Source: Zhihengliuella sp. ISTPL4 (lineage in GTDB: Bacteria > Actinomycetota > Actinomycetes > Actinomycetales > Microbacteriaceae). Taken from it: a stretch of DNA of 64,000 nt. A program made the position numbers and the translations under genes. Below, piece by piece: positions 53,209 to 62,727 of this stretch; position 1 is the first letter of the stretch; each line of letters begins with the position of its first letter. The stretch spans positions 806,001 to 870,000 of the forward strand of contig NZ_CP025422.1 of NCBI RefSeq assembly GCF_002848265.1, read 5' to 3'. The notes under the pieces were generated by a model. It searched no databases. It saw only the letters and a program-made list of their open reading frames with translations, and was not told where the DNA came from.

Positions 53209-54039
53209 TCAGGCCGAGGCGGGGATGACGCCCATCGCGAGGAGCGCGAGCAGGACGCCGCCGAGCAGGATCCGGTAGATCACGAACGGCAGGAAGCTGC
53301 GCTTCGAGATCCAGTTCATGAAGAACGCGATCACGCCGAGCGCGACGACGAAGGCGACACCCGTCGCGGCCACGGTGTCGCCGAGCGAGAAGAAGGACGG
53401 CTCGCCCCAGCTCTTGAACAGCTGGTAGAAGCCGCTGCCGAACACAGCCGGAATCGCCAGCAGGAAGGCGTAGCGGGCGGCGGCGGCGCGCTCGTAGCCG
53501 AGGAAGAGCCCCATCGTGATCGTGCCCCCGGACCGCGAGACACCGGGGATGAGGGCGAGCGCCTGAGCGATCCCGAAGGCGATGCCGTGAGGGTAGGTCA
53601 GGTCGTCGAGTTTGCGGCGCTTGGCGCCGACGTGATCGGCGATGCCCAGGAGGATGCCGAACACGATGAGCATGATCGCGACGATCCAGAGCGAGCGGAA
53701 GACGGTCTCGATCTGATCCTGGAAGAGCAGTCCGAGCAGCACGATCGGGATGCTGCCGATGATGATGAGCCACCCCATCCGTGCGTCCGGATCGTTCCGC
53801 GGCACCTTCCCGGCGAGCGACCGGAACCACTGGGAGATGATGCGGACGATGTCCCGCCAGAAGAACACGACGACGGCAGCCTCGGTGCCGATCTGGGTGA
53901 TGGCGGTGAAGGCGGCGCCCGGGTCCTCCCCGGAGGGCAGGAACGTTCCGACCACGCGCAGGTGGGCGCTGGAGGAGATGGGCAGGAACTCGGTGAGACC
54001 CTGGACGATTCCCAGGATCAGTGCTTCGAGCAGGTGCAT
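53209..54039 (-). CDS. uppP: Undecaprenyl-diphosphatase
   Basis: A 276-residue membrane enzyme (BacA/UppP) that recycles undecaprenyl pyrophosphate for cell-wall synthesis and can give bacitracin tolerance. Both active-site motifs are present: [14 protein letters not shown] near the N terminus and [17 protein letters not shown] in the middle, with the catalytic Glu and Arg. About eight helices. ATG at 54039 is 47 bases after the M20 peptidase gene. Length is typical. Confidence 0.96.
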   Translation of the reverse strand: MHLLEALILGIVQGLTEFLPISSSAHLRVVGTFLPSGEDPGAAFTAITQIGTEAAVVVFFWRDIVRIISQWFRSLAGKVPRNDPDARMGWLIIIGSIPIVLLGLLFQDQIETVFRSLWIVAIMLIVFGILLGIADHVGAKRRKLDDLTYPHGIAFGIAQALALIPGVSRSGGTITMGLFLGYERAAAARYAFLLAIPAVFGSGFYQLFKSWGEPSFFSLGDTVAATGVAFVVALGVIAFFMNWISKRSFLPFVIYRILLGGVLLALLAMGVIPASA

Positions 54040-54086
54040 GGAGAGGCCTTCGTCTTTCGGGGCGGCACGGAGCGCGTGGACGCCGC

Positions 54087-55382
54087 TCAGTACGTGCGCA
54101 GCAGATCGGCCAGCACCCGCTGACCGAAGACAAGTGAGTCTACGGGCACCCGCTCGTCGACTCCGTGGAACATCCCGGTGAAGTCCAGATCGGCCGGCAG
54201 ACGCAGCGGAGCGAAGCCGTAGCCGGTGATCCCGAGAGTGGCCAGCGCCTTGTTGTCCGTCCCCGCTCCCAGGAGGTACGGGATGACGGGAACCCCGGGG
54301 TCGTGACGACCCAGCGCCGCCACCATCGCGTCCACGAGCTCCCCGGCGAACGGCGTCTCCATGCCGATGTCACGCACCACGGTCTCGATCCGGATGTCGT
54401 CGCCGACGATGCGCTGGAGTTCCGCGAGCACGTCGTCCTCGGTCCCCGGGATCACCCGGACATCGATCAGCGCCTCGGCGCGCTCGGGGATGACGTTGTG
54501 CTTGTAACCGGCGGTGAGGGCGGTGGGGTTGGTCGTCGTGCGGAACGTGGACCGGAGGAAAGCCTCAGCCGGGCCGGCTGCGGCGGCGAGGGCATCGGGG
54601 TCGTCGGGGCTCCGGCCGCTCAGCGCGCTCAGGCCCTGGAGCAGCGCCTCCGTCGTCGGCGTGAGCCGGACCGGCCACCGTGTCCGGCCGATCGCGGCGA
54701 CGGCTTCGGCGAGCTTCGTGACGGCATTGTCCTCGTGCAGTCGGCTGCCGTGACCCGCCCGGCCGGTGGCGACGAGGCGGATCCAGATCAGGGCCTTCTC
54801 CCCCACCTGCAGCAGGTAGGCTCGGCGGTCGTCCACCGAGATGGAGTAGCCGCCGACCTCGCTGATCGCCGCGGTCGCCCCGGCGAACCACTCCGGACGA
54901 TCCTTCACGACGAGCGCGGAACCCTCGACACCGCCGTTCTCCTCGTCGGCGAAGAAGGCCAGGATGAGGTCGCGCTCCGGCTGCTCCCCCGCGCGCAGGA
55001 TGTCCGCCACGGCGGTGAGGATCATCGCGTCCATGTTCTTCATGTCGACCGCGCCGCGACCCCAGAGCATGCCGTCCTGCACGGTGCCGGCGAACGGGTC
55101 CACCGTCCAGTCCTCGGCGACCGCGGGCACGACGTCCAGGTGGCCGTGCACGACGAGAGCCGGCTTGGTGCGATCGCGACCCGGGACCCGGGCCATGACG
55201 TTCGTGCGCCGCGGGATGGGCTCGTAGTACTCGACCTCGAGTCCCAGCTCCTGCAGGTACGCGCCGACGTACTCGGCGGCCTCCCGCTCTCCCTTCGCGT
55301 TGCCGCCGCCGTAGTTGGAGGTGTCGAAGCGGATGAGGTCGCTCGCGACGCGGGCGACCTCCGGCAGGGAGGATTCGGTCAT
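54087..55382 (-). CDS. M20 family metallopeptidase (ArgE/DapE-like)
   Basis: A 431-residue dizinc hydrolase. The metal ligands are visible in [35 protein letters not shown] and [12 protein letters not shown]. The dimerisation lid is about residues 185-310. Related proteins cut N-acyl amino acids or dipeptides; the substrate is not clear, and the true DapE is usually elsewhere. ATG at 55382 is fixed by a TAGCCT box 6 bases upstream. It is divergent from tRNA-Leu(GAG). Confidence 0.9.
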   Translation of the reverse strand: MTESSLPEVARVASDLIRFDTSNYGGGNAKGEREAAEYVGAYLQELGLEVEYYEPIPRRTNVMARVPGRDRTKPALVVHGHLDVVPAVAEDWTVDPFAGTVQDGMLWGRGAVDMKNMDAMILTAVADILRAGEQPERDLILAFFADEENGGVEGSALVVKDRPEWFAGATAAISEVGGYSISVDDRRAYLLQVGEKALIWIRLVATGRAGHGSRLHEDNAVTKLAEAVAAIGRTRWPVRLTPTTEALLQGLSALSGRSPDDPDALAAAAGPAEAFLRSTFRTTTNPTALTAGYKHNVIPERAEALIDVRVIPGTEDDVLAELQRIVGDDIRIETVVRDIGMETPFAGELVDAMVAALGRHDPGVPVIPYLLGAGTDNKALATLGITGYGFAPLRLPADLDFTGMFHGVDERVPVDSLVFGQRVLADLLRTY

Positions 55383-55388
55383 GGACTC

Positions 55389-55394
55389 AGGCTA
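55389..55394 (-). promoter_or_regulatory. -10 box for the M20 gene (leaderless)
   Basis: Minus-strand TAGCCT, 6 bases before the ATG. Confidence 0.55.
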
Positions 55395-55430
55395 TCGAAA
55401 CCGCGTGCCACGCCCGGGCGTCACGCTCGG

Positions 55431-55460
55431 TTCGAGACGCCTCCGAGAACGTGCTAATCT
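55431..55460 (+). promoter_or_regulatory. Promoter of tRNA-Leu(GAG)
   Basis: -35-like TTCGAG (55431-55436), an 18-base spacer and -10 TAATCT (55455-55460), placing the transcript start about 28 bases before the mature tRNA 5' end. Confidence 0.5.
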
Positions 55461-55495
55461 CATTCTTCGGTCGGCAACGATCAAATCCAACACCT

Positions 55496-55578
55496 GCGCG
55501 GGTGGCGGAATGGTAGACGCGCTAGCTTGAGGTGCTAGTGCCCGATAGGGCGTGGGGGTTCAAGTCCCCCTCCGCGCA
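55496..55578 (+). tRNA. tRNA-Leu (anticodon GAG)
   Basis: Acceptor arms gcgcggg and tccgcgc pair with one G-T wobble; T8 follows, and the anticodon arm is ctagc-ttgaggt-gctag, giving anticodon GAG for codon CUC. A long variable arm (tgcccgatagggcg) and T arm gggggttcaagtccccc fit a class II leucine tRNA. CCA is not encoded, unlike the tRNA-Leu(CAA) at 18.6 kb. A perfect palindromic terminator lies 7 bases downstream. Confidence 0.97.
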
Positions 55579-55585
55579 CAGAGAG

Positions 55586-55619
55586 CGAAGGCCCCGGATC
55601 CATGGATCCGGGGCCTTCG
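55586..55619. terminator. Perfect 34-base palindrome, bidirectional terminator
   Basis: Both strands read the same from 55586 to 55619 (cgaaggccccggatcc in the left arm, centred on CATG). It lies between tRNA-Leu(GAG) and the end of the convergent VIT gene, so it can stop both. No long T-run. Confidence 0.8.
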
Positions 55620-55662
55620 TCGTTGACGGTGCGGTCCCGCGCGAGGCGGGACCGCAGCGACG

Positions 55663-56760
55663 TCACACGGCGCCGACGCCGAAGAGCAGGCCGAGCGCGT
55701 AGGTCACCGCCGCCGCGCCGAAGCCGATCGCGAGCTGGCGCAGGGCGCGCCGCAGCGGCGGTCCCCCGGAGAGGACGCCGACCATCGCTCCGGTGCTGAG
55801 CAGCGCGATGCCGACGAGCACCAGCGCGAGCACGATCGCCGCGGTGCCCTCCATGCCGAAGATCCAGGGCAGGACGGGGATGATCGCGCCGGAGGCGAAG
55901 AGGAGGAAGCTGGAGATCGCGGCCGTCCAGTCGCTCCCGACGACCTCGTGGGCGTCTGCGCCCTGGACGGTCACCGGGCCCGTGGCCGCGCGTCGGACGC
56001 CCTCCTGGGCAGCCTGGACGATGCGGCGAGCCCTGGCGAGGGACTCGGTCTGGTCCATCCCGCGGGCACGGTACACGAGCGCGAGCTCGTTCTCGTCGAT
56101 GTCGAGGTCGGCGGCGGCCGCCGCGGCGTCCTCGTTCGCCTCGGTCGCGGTGAGGAGCTCCCGCTGTGATCGCACCGACACGAACTCCCCCGCGCCCATG
56201 GACAGCGCACCGGCGAGCAGCCCCGCGATGCCGCTGAACAGGACGAAGCCCGAGCTCACGCCGGTGGCGCCGATGCCCAGCACGAGCGCGAGGTTGCTGA
56301 CGAGGCCGTCGTTCGCACCGAAGACGGCAGCACGAAACGAGCCGGACAGACGCCGACGCCCCCGGGCCGCGAGGCCGCGGACGACTTCGTGATGGACCTT
56401 CTCGTCGGCGCGCATGGCCGGGGTGGCCCAGCGCTCGGCGTCGTACGGAGAGCGGGCCTCGGCGCTCTGGGCGAGGGCGAGGACGAAGATCGAGCCGAAG
56501 CGTCCGGCCATCCACCCCAGGAGGCGGGAACGGACCCCGGCCCGCGGCAGGCGTGTCGGCTCGCCGCCGAGGAGATCGAGCCAGTGCTTCTCGTGCCGTC
56601 GCTCGGCTTCGGCGAGCCCGAGCAGGATCGCTCGCTCCTCCCCTGACCGGCGCGCGGCGAGGCGCTGATAGACGGCGCCCTCGGCACGCTCCTCGACCAG
56701 ATAGCGAGCCCAGCGCCGTCGATCGGCGGCCGTCGAATCGGCTGCGGCAGCGGCTGTCAT
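55663..56760 (-). CDS. Ferritin-like/VIT1-CCC1 fusion membrane protein
   Basis: A 365-residue protein. The N-terminal part (about 8-130) has a rubrerythrin-like four-helix pattern with acidic and His residues (EERAEGAVYQRLAARR, AEAERRHEKHW, DEKVHHEVVRGL). The C-terminal part (about 145-365) is a CCC1/VIT transporter: FGANDGLVSNLALVLGI and LSMGAGEFVSVRSQREL are diagnostic. It likely moves iron or manganese across the membrane, with the soluble domain binding the metal. ATG at 56760 is chosen for its GGAGG ribosome binding site; a longer frame begins at 56778. Confidence 0.9.
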   Translation of the reverse strand: MTAAAAADSTAADRRRWARYLVEERAEGAVYQRLAARRSGEERAILLGLAEAERRHEKHWLDLLGGEPTRLPRAGVRSRLLGWMAGRFGSIFVLALAQSAEARSPYDAERWATPAMRADEKVHHEVVRGLAARGRRRLSGSFRAAVFGANDGLVSNLALVLGIGATGVSSGFVLFSGIAGLLAGALSMGAGEFVSVRSQRELLTATEANEDAAAAAADLDIDENELALVYRARGMDQTESLARARRIVQAAQEGVRRAATGPVTVQGADAHEVVGSDWTAAISSFLLFASGAIIPVLPWIFGMEGTAAIVLALVLVGIALLSTGAMVGVLSGGPPLRRALRQLAIGFGAAAVTYALGLLFGVGAV

Positions 56761-56890
56761 GGAACCTCCAGGTGTCACTGTGCCCGGCGTCCGGACAACC
56801 GTTCCACGCTATCCGCGCGGTGTCGCGCAGGCCGCGTCCTGACACCGATTGCCAGCATTTCGGGCTTCCGAAGCAGCGAGGTGGCGCCCC

Positions 56891-58633
56891 TCAGGAGCGG
56901 ACGCGTTTGCGCAACACCTCGATGCGGGACTGCAGTTGCGTCACGGTCGCCTGCGCCACCGCAGGTCCGCCGCAGATGCGTCGGAGCTCGGCGTGCACGG
57001 CACCGTGCGGCTGACCGGACTGCCGTGCGTAGAGGCCCACCAGGCTGTTCAAGAGCTGGCGTTGCTCGCGCAGGGTGCGATGCAGCGGCGCGGGCAGCGT
57101 CGTCGTCTGCGTCGGCTCCGCCTGCGCCTCGCGCACCTCGCGGTGCCGGGACTGCCGCGCCTGCCGCTGCATGAGGAGCTCGTGGACGTGCTCGGGTTCG
57201 AGGAGACCCGGGAAGCCGATGAACTCCTCCTCCTCCGGCGTATTCGGCTCGGCGAGCTGGCCGAACTCCTTGCCGTCGAAGACCATGCGGTCGAAGTGGG
57301 CGACGGAGGAGATCGCCTGGTAGCTGAACTCCTGGGTCAAGGCGTCCGAGGCCTCGTCCTCGCGGTTCGCGCTCTCCAGCAGCGAGTCCTCCAGGCCATC
57401 GTCGTCCTTGGACTGCCGGTCGAGAGCGTGATCGCGCTGCTTCTCCATCTCATTCGCGAGCTTCATGAGCACGGGCACGTGCGGGAGGAAGACACTCGCC
57501 GCCTCGCCCCGACGACGGGCGCGCACGAAGCGGCCGATGGCCTGAGCGAAGAACAGCGGAGTGGACGAGGAGGTCGCGTAGACGCCGACCGCGAGCCGCG
57601 GCACGTCGACGCCCTCCGACACCATGCGCACCGCGACCATCCACCGGGCGGTGCCTTCGGAGAACTTCTCGATCCGCTCGGAGGCGGTGGCGTCGTCGGA
57701 CAGCACGATCGTCGGCTGTTCGCGCGTGATGCTGTGCAGGATCTTGGCGTAGGCCCTGGCGACGGTCTGATCCGTCGCCAGCACGAGTCCACCCGCATCG
57801 GGTATGTGGTGTCTGATCTCGGTCAGACGGCGGTCAGCCGCCGAGAGCACCGCCGGCATCCAGTCGCCCTCCGGGTCCAGCGCCGTGCGCCAGGCCTGTG
57901 AGGTGACGTCCTTCGTGTTGTCCTGTCCGAGATGGGTCTCGAGCTCGTCGCCGGCACTCGTCCGCCACCGCATCTTCCCCGCGTACATGTGGAAGAGCAC
58001 GGGGCGGACGACACCGTCCGCGAGGGCACGCCCGTAGCCATAGGCGTAGTCGGTGCTGGAGACCCGCGCCCCGGTCTCGTCAGGGAGGTACTCCACGAAC
58101 GGGATCGGCGCCGTGTCGCTCCGGAACGGGGTCCCCGAGAGCAGCAGTCGGCGCTTCGCCGGACCGTAGGCGTCGCGGATCGCGTCCCCCCAGCTCAGGG
58201 CGTCGCCGCCGTGGTGCACCTCATCGAGGATGACCAGGGTCTTCGCGTCCTCGGTGAGGTGGCGGTGCACCGAGGACTTCGCCGCGACCTGGGCATACGT
58301 CACCACGACGCCGTGATAGTGCCGCGCCGGTGCCCAGTCGCTGTTGCGGAAGCGCGGGTCGAGCCGGATGTGCACGCGGGCGGCGGCGTCGGCCCACTGG
58401 GTCTTGAGGTGCTCCGTGGGGGCCACGACGATGACCCGGTTCACCTCCCCCATGCGCATCAGCTCGACCGCGAGGGTGAGCGCGAAGGTGGTCTTGCCGG
58501 CGCCCGGTGTGGCGGCCACGAGGAAGTCGCGCTGGTCGGCCTGGAAGTACGCGTCCAGAGCCTCCTGCTGCCATGCCCGCAGCTTGTTCGCCGTTCCCCA
58601 CGGGGCGCGCTGAGGGAAGGACGGAGAGAGCAT
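56891..58633 (-). CDS. DEAD/DEAH box helicase (RadD/type I restriction-like)
   Basis: A 580-residue superfamily II ATPase. Q-region LRAWQQEALDAYF, Walker A AATPGAGKTTFAL, Walker B VILDEVHHGGD, LLLSGTPFRSD and IGRFVRARRRGE mark two RecA domains. A charged C-terminal region (about 440-580) carries a coiled coil. Actinobacterial members of this group are essential-looking but not well studied. ATG at 58633 (start LSPSFPQRAPWG) is preferred; GTG at 58642 and a longer frame to 58714 are alternatives. No restriction or methylase gene is adjacent. Confidence 0.87.
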   Translation of the reverse strand: MLSPSFPQRAPWGTANKLRAWQQEALDAYFQADQRDFLVAATPGAGKTTFALTLAVELMRMGEVNRVIVVAPTEHLKTQWADAAARVHIRLDPRFRNSDWAPARHYHGVVVTYAQVAAKSSVHRHLTEDAKTLVILDEVHHGGDALSWGDAIRDAYGPAKRRLLLSGTPFRSDTAPIPFVEYLPDETGARVSSTDYAYGYGRALADGVVRPVLFHMYAGKMRWRTSAGDELETHLGQDNTKDVTSQAWRTALDPEGDWMPAVLSAADRRLTEIRHHIPDAGGLVLATDQTVARAYAKILHSITREQPTIVLSDDATASERIEKFSEGTARWMVAVRMVSEGVDVPRLAVGVYATSSSTPLFFAQAIGRFVRARRRGEAASVFLPHVPVLMKLANEMEKQRDHALDRQSKDDDGLEDSLLESANREDEASDALTQEFSYQAISSVAHFDRMVFDGKEFGQLAEPNTPEEEEFIGFPGLLEPEHVHELLMQRQARQSRHREVREAQAEPTQTTTLPAPLHRTLREQRQLLNSLVGLYARQSGQPHGAVHAELRRICGGPAVAQATVTQLQSRIEVLRKRVRS

Positions 58634-58717
58634 CGACTCCACGATAATCGCTCCCACCGACACCGCGGCATCCCCGGGGGCTCCGCGCGCGTCCTCCCTC
58701 GAACGCACCGCCACGGG

Positions 58718-58723
58718 TAGGCT
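58718..58723 (+). promoter_or_regulatory. Putative -10 box for the SGNH gene at 58780
   Basis: TAGGCT, 56 bases before the ATG; the leader holds GAAGGAGAG as ribosome binding site. Confidence 0.4.
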
Positions 58724-58779
58724 CGGTCACTGCGCGGCGGTCACCATCGTGCGCGCATGCCTTCGCGAAGGAGAGCCGG

Positions 58780-59607
58780 ATGAGCGATCAGGAATCGACC
58801 AGGACCCCGTACGTCCCGAACGAGACCCCGCACCCGTGGCGACGGTTCGTCGCGATCGGCGACTCGTTCACCGAGGGCATCGGCGACCCGGACCCTGCGG
58901 CTCCCGGCGGGCACCGCGGCTGGGCCGACCGCGTCGCCGAGGTGCTCGCGCAGCAGGTCGACGATTTCGCGTACGCCAACCTGGCGGTCCGAGGCAAGCT
59001 CATCGCGCAGATCGTCGCCGATCAGGTGGAGCCCGCCGTGGCGCTGCGCCCCGACCTCATCTCGATCTGCGCTGGCGGCAACGACGTCATTCGCCCCGGC
59101 ACCGATCCGGATGCCATCGCCGCACAGCTGGAGGACGCGGTGGCGCGCCTGTCGTCCACCGGCGCGGCCGTGGTCGTGTTCACCGGCATCGACACGGGGT
59201 TCACGCCGGTGTTCCGTCCCTTCCGCGGCAAGGTCGCGATCTACAACGAGAACGTCCGCGCGATCGCGGAGCGCCACGACTGCATCGTCGCGGACCAGTG
59301 GGCACTGAAGGTCGTGCAGGATGCGCGCTTCTTCGACGACGATCGCCTGCACTACAACGCGCTCGGCCACCACGAGGTCGCGCGGATGGTGCTCCGCGCC
59401 CTCAACGTTCCGAACGACCTCGAGGCCATGCAGCCCGAGCCGCTGCCGCTGCGGACCTGGCGTGCCGCCCGCAGCGAAGACCTCGGCTGGGCCCGGGAGC
59501 ACCTCGTGCCCTGGGTGCTCCGCCGGCTGCGCCACCAGTCCTCCGGCGACCACATCGCTGCCAAGCGCCCCGAGCCCTCCCCGGTCATCCTCCCCGGCAA
59601 GGAGTGA
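58780..59607 (+). CDS. SGNH/GDSL hydrolase family protein (second copy)
   Basis: A 275-residue paralogue of the protein at 27268. Blocks: FVAIGDSFTEGIGD, YANLAVRGKL, SICAGGNDVIRPG and DRLHYNALGHHEVARM, so the Ser, Gly, Asn and Asp/His set is complete. No signal peptide. The C-terminal half ends with a long polar tail (KRPEPSPVILPGKE). It is divergent from the helicase and convergent with the SpoU methyltransferase. Substrate unknown. Confidence 0.88.
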   Translation: MSDQESTRTPYVPNETPHPWRRFVAIGDSFTEGIGDPDPAAPGGHRGWADRVAEVLAQQVDDFAYANLAVRGKLIAQIVADQVEPAVALRPDLISICAGGNDVIRPGTDPDAIAAQLEDAVARLSSTGAAVVVFTGIDTGFTPVFRPFRGKVAIYNENVRAIAERHDCIVADQWALKVVQDARFFDDDRLHYNALGHHEVARMVLRALNVPNDLEAMQPEPLPLRTWRAARSEDLGWAREHLVPWVLRRLRHQSSGDHIAAKRPEPSPVILPGKE

Positions 59608-59623
59608 CGCGCACTCTCACTCC
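59601..59623. terminator. Possible bidirectional hairpin over two stop codons
   Basis: ggagtga (59601-59607) and tcactcc (59617-59623) form a 7-base stem with a 9-base loop, each arm containing the stop codon of one convergent gene. A weak terminator at best. Confidence 0.35.
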
Positions 59624-60423
59624 GCGGGAGCGAGTGCCCACAGCGCCACGGCGGCGGCCGAGGCGACGTTAAGCGAATCCACGCCGCCGGCCATCGGAAT
59701 GGTGACCACGGTGTCCGCGCTGTCGAGCGCGGTCCGCGTGAGACCGTCGCCTTCGGCTCCGAAGAGCAGCGCCACCTTCTCGTGCCGCTGTGCCGCATAC
59801 ATCCGGAGATCCACGGCTGTGTCACTGAGCGCGAGGGCAGCGATGTCGAAGCCCTGCTCACGGAGATCCGAGACCGCCGACGACCACTCGTCGATCCGGG
59901 TCCAGGGCACCTGGAACACCGTGCCCATGCTCACCCGGACGCTGCGACGGTAGAGCGGGTCGGCACAGCGCGCCGACACGAGCACCGCATCCGCCCCCAG
60001 GCCGGCGGCGGCGCGGAAGGCGGCACCGACGTTGGTGTGATCGCCCAGGTTCTCCAGCACCAGCACCAGCCGTGCGTCGCGCACCACGTCGGCGACCGGC
60101 GCCAGAGCCGGACGGCGCATGGCGGCGAGGGCTCCGCGGTGGACCTGATAGCCGGTGACCTGTTCCGCGACCTCGTCCGGGACCACGAGCACCGGAACGG
60201 CGCGCTCCCCCAGGATGCGCCGCACCTCGTCGACGCGCCGGACCGAGACCAGCACCGATCGGGGTTCGTGCCCGGCGGCCAGCGCGCGCTCGATCACCTT
60301 GGCGGTCTCGGCGATGTAGAGTCCCTCCGCGGGCTCGCGGACGGCGCGGAGGGCGGTGTCGGTGAGGCCGCGGTAGTCGTCCAGCCGCGGGTCGTCGATG
60401 TCGGTCACATGCTGGAGGTCCAC
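59617..60423 (-). CDS. TrmH/SpoU family RNA 2'-O-methyltransferase
   Basis: A 268-residue SPOUT enzyme that methylates a ribose 2'-OH in rRNA or tRNA. An N-terminal L30e-like substrate domain (about 15-100) is followed by motif 1 LENLGDHTNVGAAFRAA, motif 2 LLFGAEGDGLT and motif 3 IPMAGGVDSLNVASAAAVALW in part (IPMAGGVDSLNVASAA), which form the knot. The usual Asn/Arg/Ser set is present. GTG start at 60423. The exact RNA target is unclear; thiostrepton-type resistance methylases share the fold. Confidence 0.9.
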   Translation of the reverse strand: MDLQHVTDIDDPRLDDYRGLTDTALRAVREPAEGLYIAETAKVIERALAAGHEPRSVLVSVRRVDEVRRILGERAVPVLVVPDEVAEQVTGYQVHRGALAAMRRPALAPVADVVRDARLVLVLENLGDHTNVGAAFRAAAGLGADAVLVSARCADPLYRRSVRVSMGTVFQVPWTRIDEWSSAVSDLREQGFDIAALALSDTAVDLRMYAAQRHEKVALLFGAEGDGLTRTALDSADTVVTIPMAGGVDSLNVASAAAVALWALAPAE

Positions 60424-60466
60424 CGCTCCACTCTGCCATCCCGGTTCTCGTCCACCCCGCGCCCCG

Positions 60467-60472
60467 TAGACT
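60467..60472 (+). promoter_or_regulatory. Putative -10 box for the sirtuin gene
   Basis: TAGACT, 16 bases before the GTG at 60489; the short leader holds GAGGAGG as ribosome binding site. Confidence 0.45.
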
Positions 60473-60488
60473 CGATCGAGGAGGTCCT

Positions 60489-61324
<836 letters not shown>

Positions 61325-61328
<4 letters not shown>

Positions 61329-61912
61329 CCTATCTCACCCTCATCCGCCACGGTCAGACCGACTGGAACCTCGCCCGCCGCATCCAGGGGTCGACCGACA
61401 TCCCTTTGAACGAGACGGGCCGCGAGGACGCGCGGTGGGCGGCGGAGAAGCTCGCCGGCACGACGCACCACGCCGTCTACACCAGCCCGCTCGTACGGGC
61501 GAGCGAGACTGCCGGCATCATCGCGGAGCGCCTGGGGCTGGAGATCGCCGGGGTGGTCCCCGACATCCGGGAGCGGGAGTTCGGCGACGGGGAGGGCATG
61601 CTCGTCCCCGACTACATCTCCACCTACGGCGACTGGCACGCCGAGGTCCCCGGGGCGGAGTCGCTGCACGAGGTCGGCGTCCGCGCCATCGCGGCGCTGC
61701 ACCGGATCGCGCGGGACGCGCGACGCCGGTCGGCGCCACAGGCCGAGTCGGTGCTCGTCGTCACGCACGGCGGCGTCATCCGCGCCGTCATCGACCATGT
61801 CTCCGGCGGTACGCTCCCCCGGGACGGCGAGGTGTTGCGCAACGGCTCCGCGCACCGGTTCGTCGCCGCTCCCGGCTACCTCCGGCTGCTCGAGGAGATT
61901 CCCGTCCTCTGA
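61325..61912 (+). CDS. Histidine phosphatase family protein
   Basis: A 195-residue phosphatase of the phosphoglycerate mutase-like superfamily. The catalytic LIRHGQTDWN lies near the N terminus, the second Arg in YTSPLVRASETA, and the late His in VVTHGGVIRAVIDH. REREFGDGEGM supplies the acidic residue. It is a cofactor-independent-looking, broad family, so the substrate (sugar phosphate, CoA precursor, or other) is unknown. GTG start overlaps the sirtuin stop. It is convergent with the CitE-like gene, 8 bases apart. Confidence 0.88.
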
Positions 61913-61920
61913 TTCCGGCC

Positions 61921-62727
61921 TCAGCGGGCGCGGGAGACCACGGCGCGCGCGTGCCGCAGGACGGGCTCGTCCACCATGCGCCCCTGGAAGCGGAACACAC
62001 CGCGCTCGTGTGCCGCAGCTGCGAGCACCTCGCGAGCCCACGCCACGGTCTCGGCGTCCGGCGCATACGCCGCCCGGATCACCGCGACCTGACTCGGATG
62101 GATGCAGGCCGTCGCGCGGAAACCCGACGCCGCCGCGTCCTCCGCCTCCCGCTCCAGCCCCGCGGTGTCGCCGATGTCGACGTGCACCGCGTCGATCGCC
62201 GCCTTGCCGTGCGCACCGGCCTCCAGGAGCACCCGGGAACGGGCGTAGCGCGCGATGTCGCGGTAGCCGCCCTCCGCGTTCCGGGAAGAGGTGCCGCCGA
62301 GGGAGGCCACCAGATCTTCCGCGCCCCACATCAGCCCGACGACGGCCGGGTGCGCGGCGATATCCGCCGCCGCATGGATGCCCCGCGCGGTCTCGCACAG
62401 CGCAAGGAGCGAGTAGCCCGCGTCGAAGGCGTCCAGGCTCGCCGCGCTCTCCGTCTTCGCCACCATCACGGTCCGGAACGGCGACCGCGCCACGGCCTCG
62501 AGGTCCTCGGCGAAGGCCGAGGAGTCAGGGGCGTTCACCCGCACGATGACACGGACGGGGTCGAGGTCCGCAGCGATGACGTTCTTCCGGGCGTCGGCCT
62601 TCGCCTCCGGCAGCACGGCGTCCTCCAGGTCGAGGATCACGGCGTCGGCCCGCTCCTGCGCCTTCGCGAAGCGCTCGGGGCGGTCCGCCGGGCAGAACAG
62701 CAGCGCAGGACCGAGCTCGAAACTCAT
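61921..62727 (-). CDS. HpcH/HpaI aldolase/citrate lyase family protein (CoA ester lyase)
   Basis: A 268-residue CitE-like TIM-barrel enzyme: LLFCPADRPERFAKA, AVILDLEDAVLPEAK, NAPDSSAFAED, LCETARGIHAA and CIHPSQVAVI. It probably cleaves or forms a short-chain beta-hydroxyacyl- or malyl-CoA ester. It is stop-start coupled (ATGA) to the MaoC gene and lies behind an acyl-CoA dehydrogenase, a set linked to branched-chain amino acid or small dicarboxylic acid breakdown. Magnesium-binding Glu and Asp are present. Confidence 0.9.
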   Translation of the reverse strand: MSFELGPALLFCPADRPERFAKAQERADAVILDLEDAVLPEAKADARKNVIAADLDPVRVIVRVNAPDSSAFAEDLEAVARSPFRTVMVAKTESAASLDAFDAGYSLLALCETARGIHAAADIAAHPAVVGLMWGAEDLVASLGGTSSRNAEGGYRDIARYARSRVLLEAGAHGKAAIDAVHVDIGDTAGLEREAEDAAASGFRATACIHPSQVAVIRAAYAPDAETVAWAREVLAAAAHERGVFRFQGRMVDEPVLRHARAVVSRAR

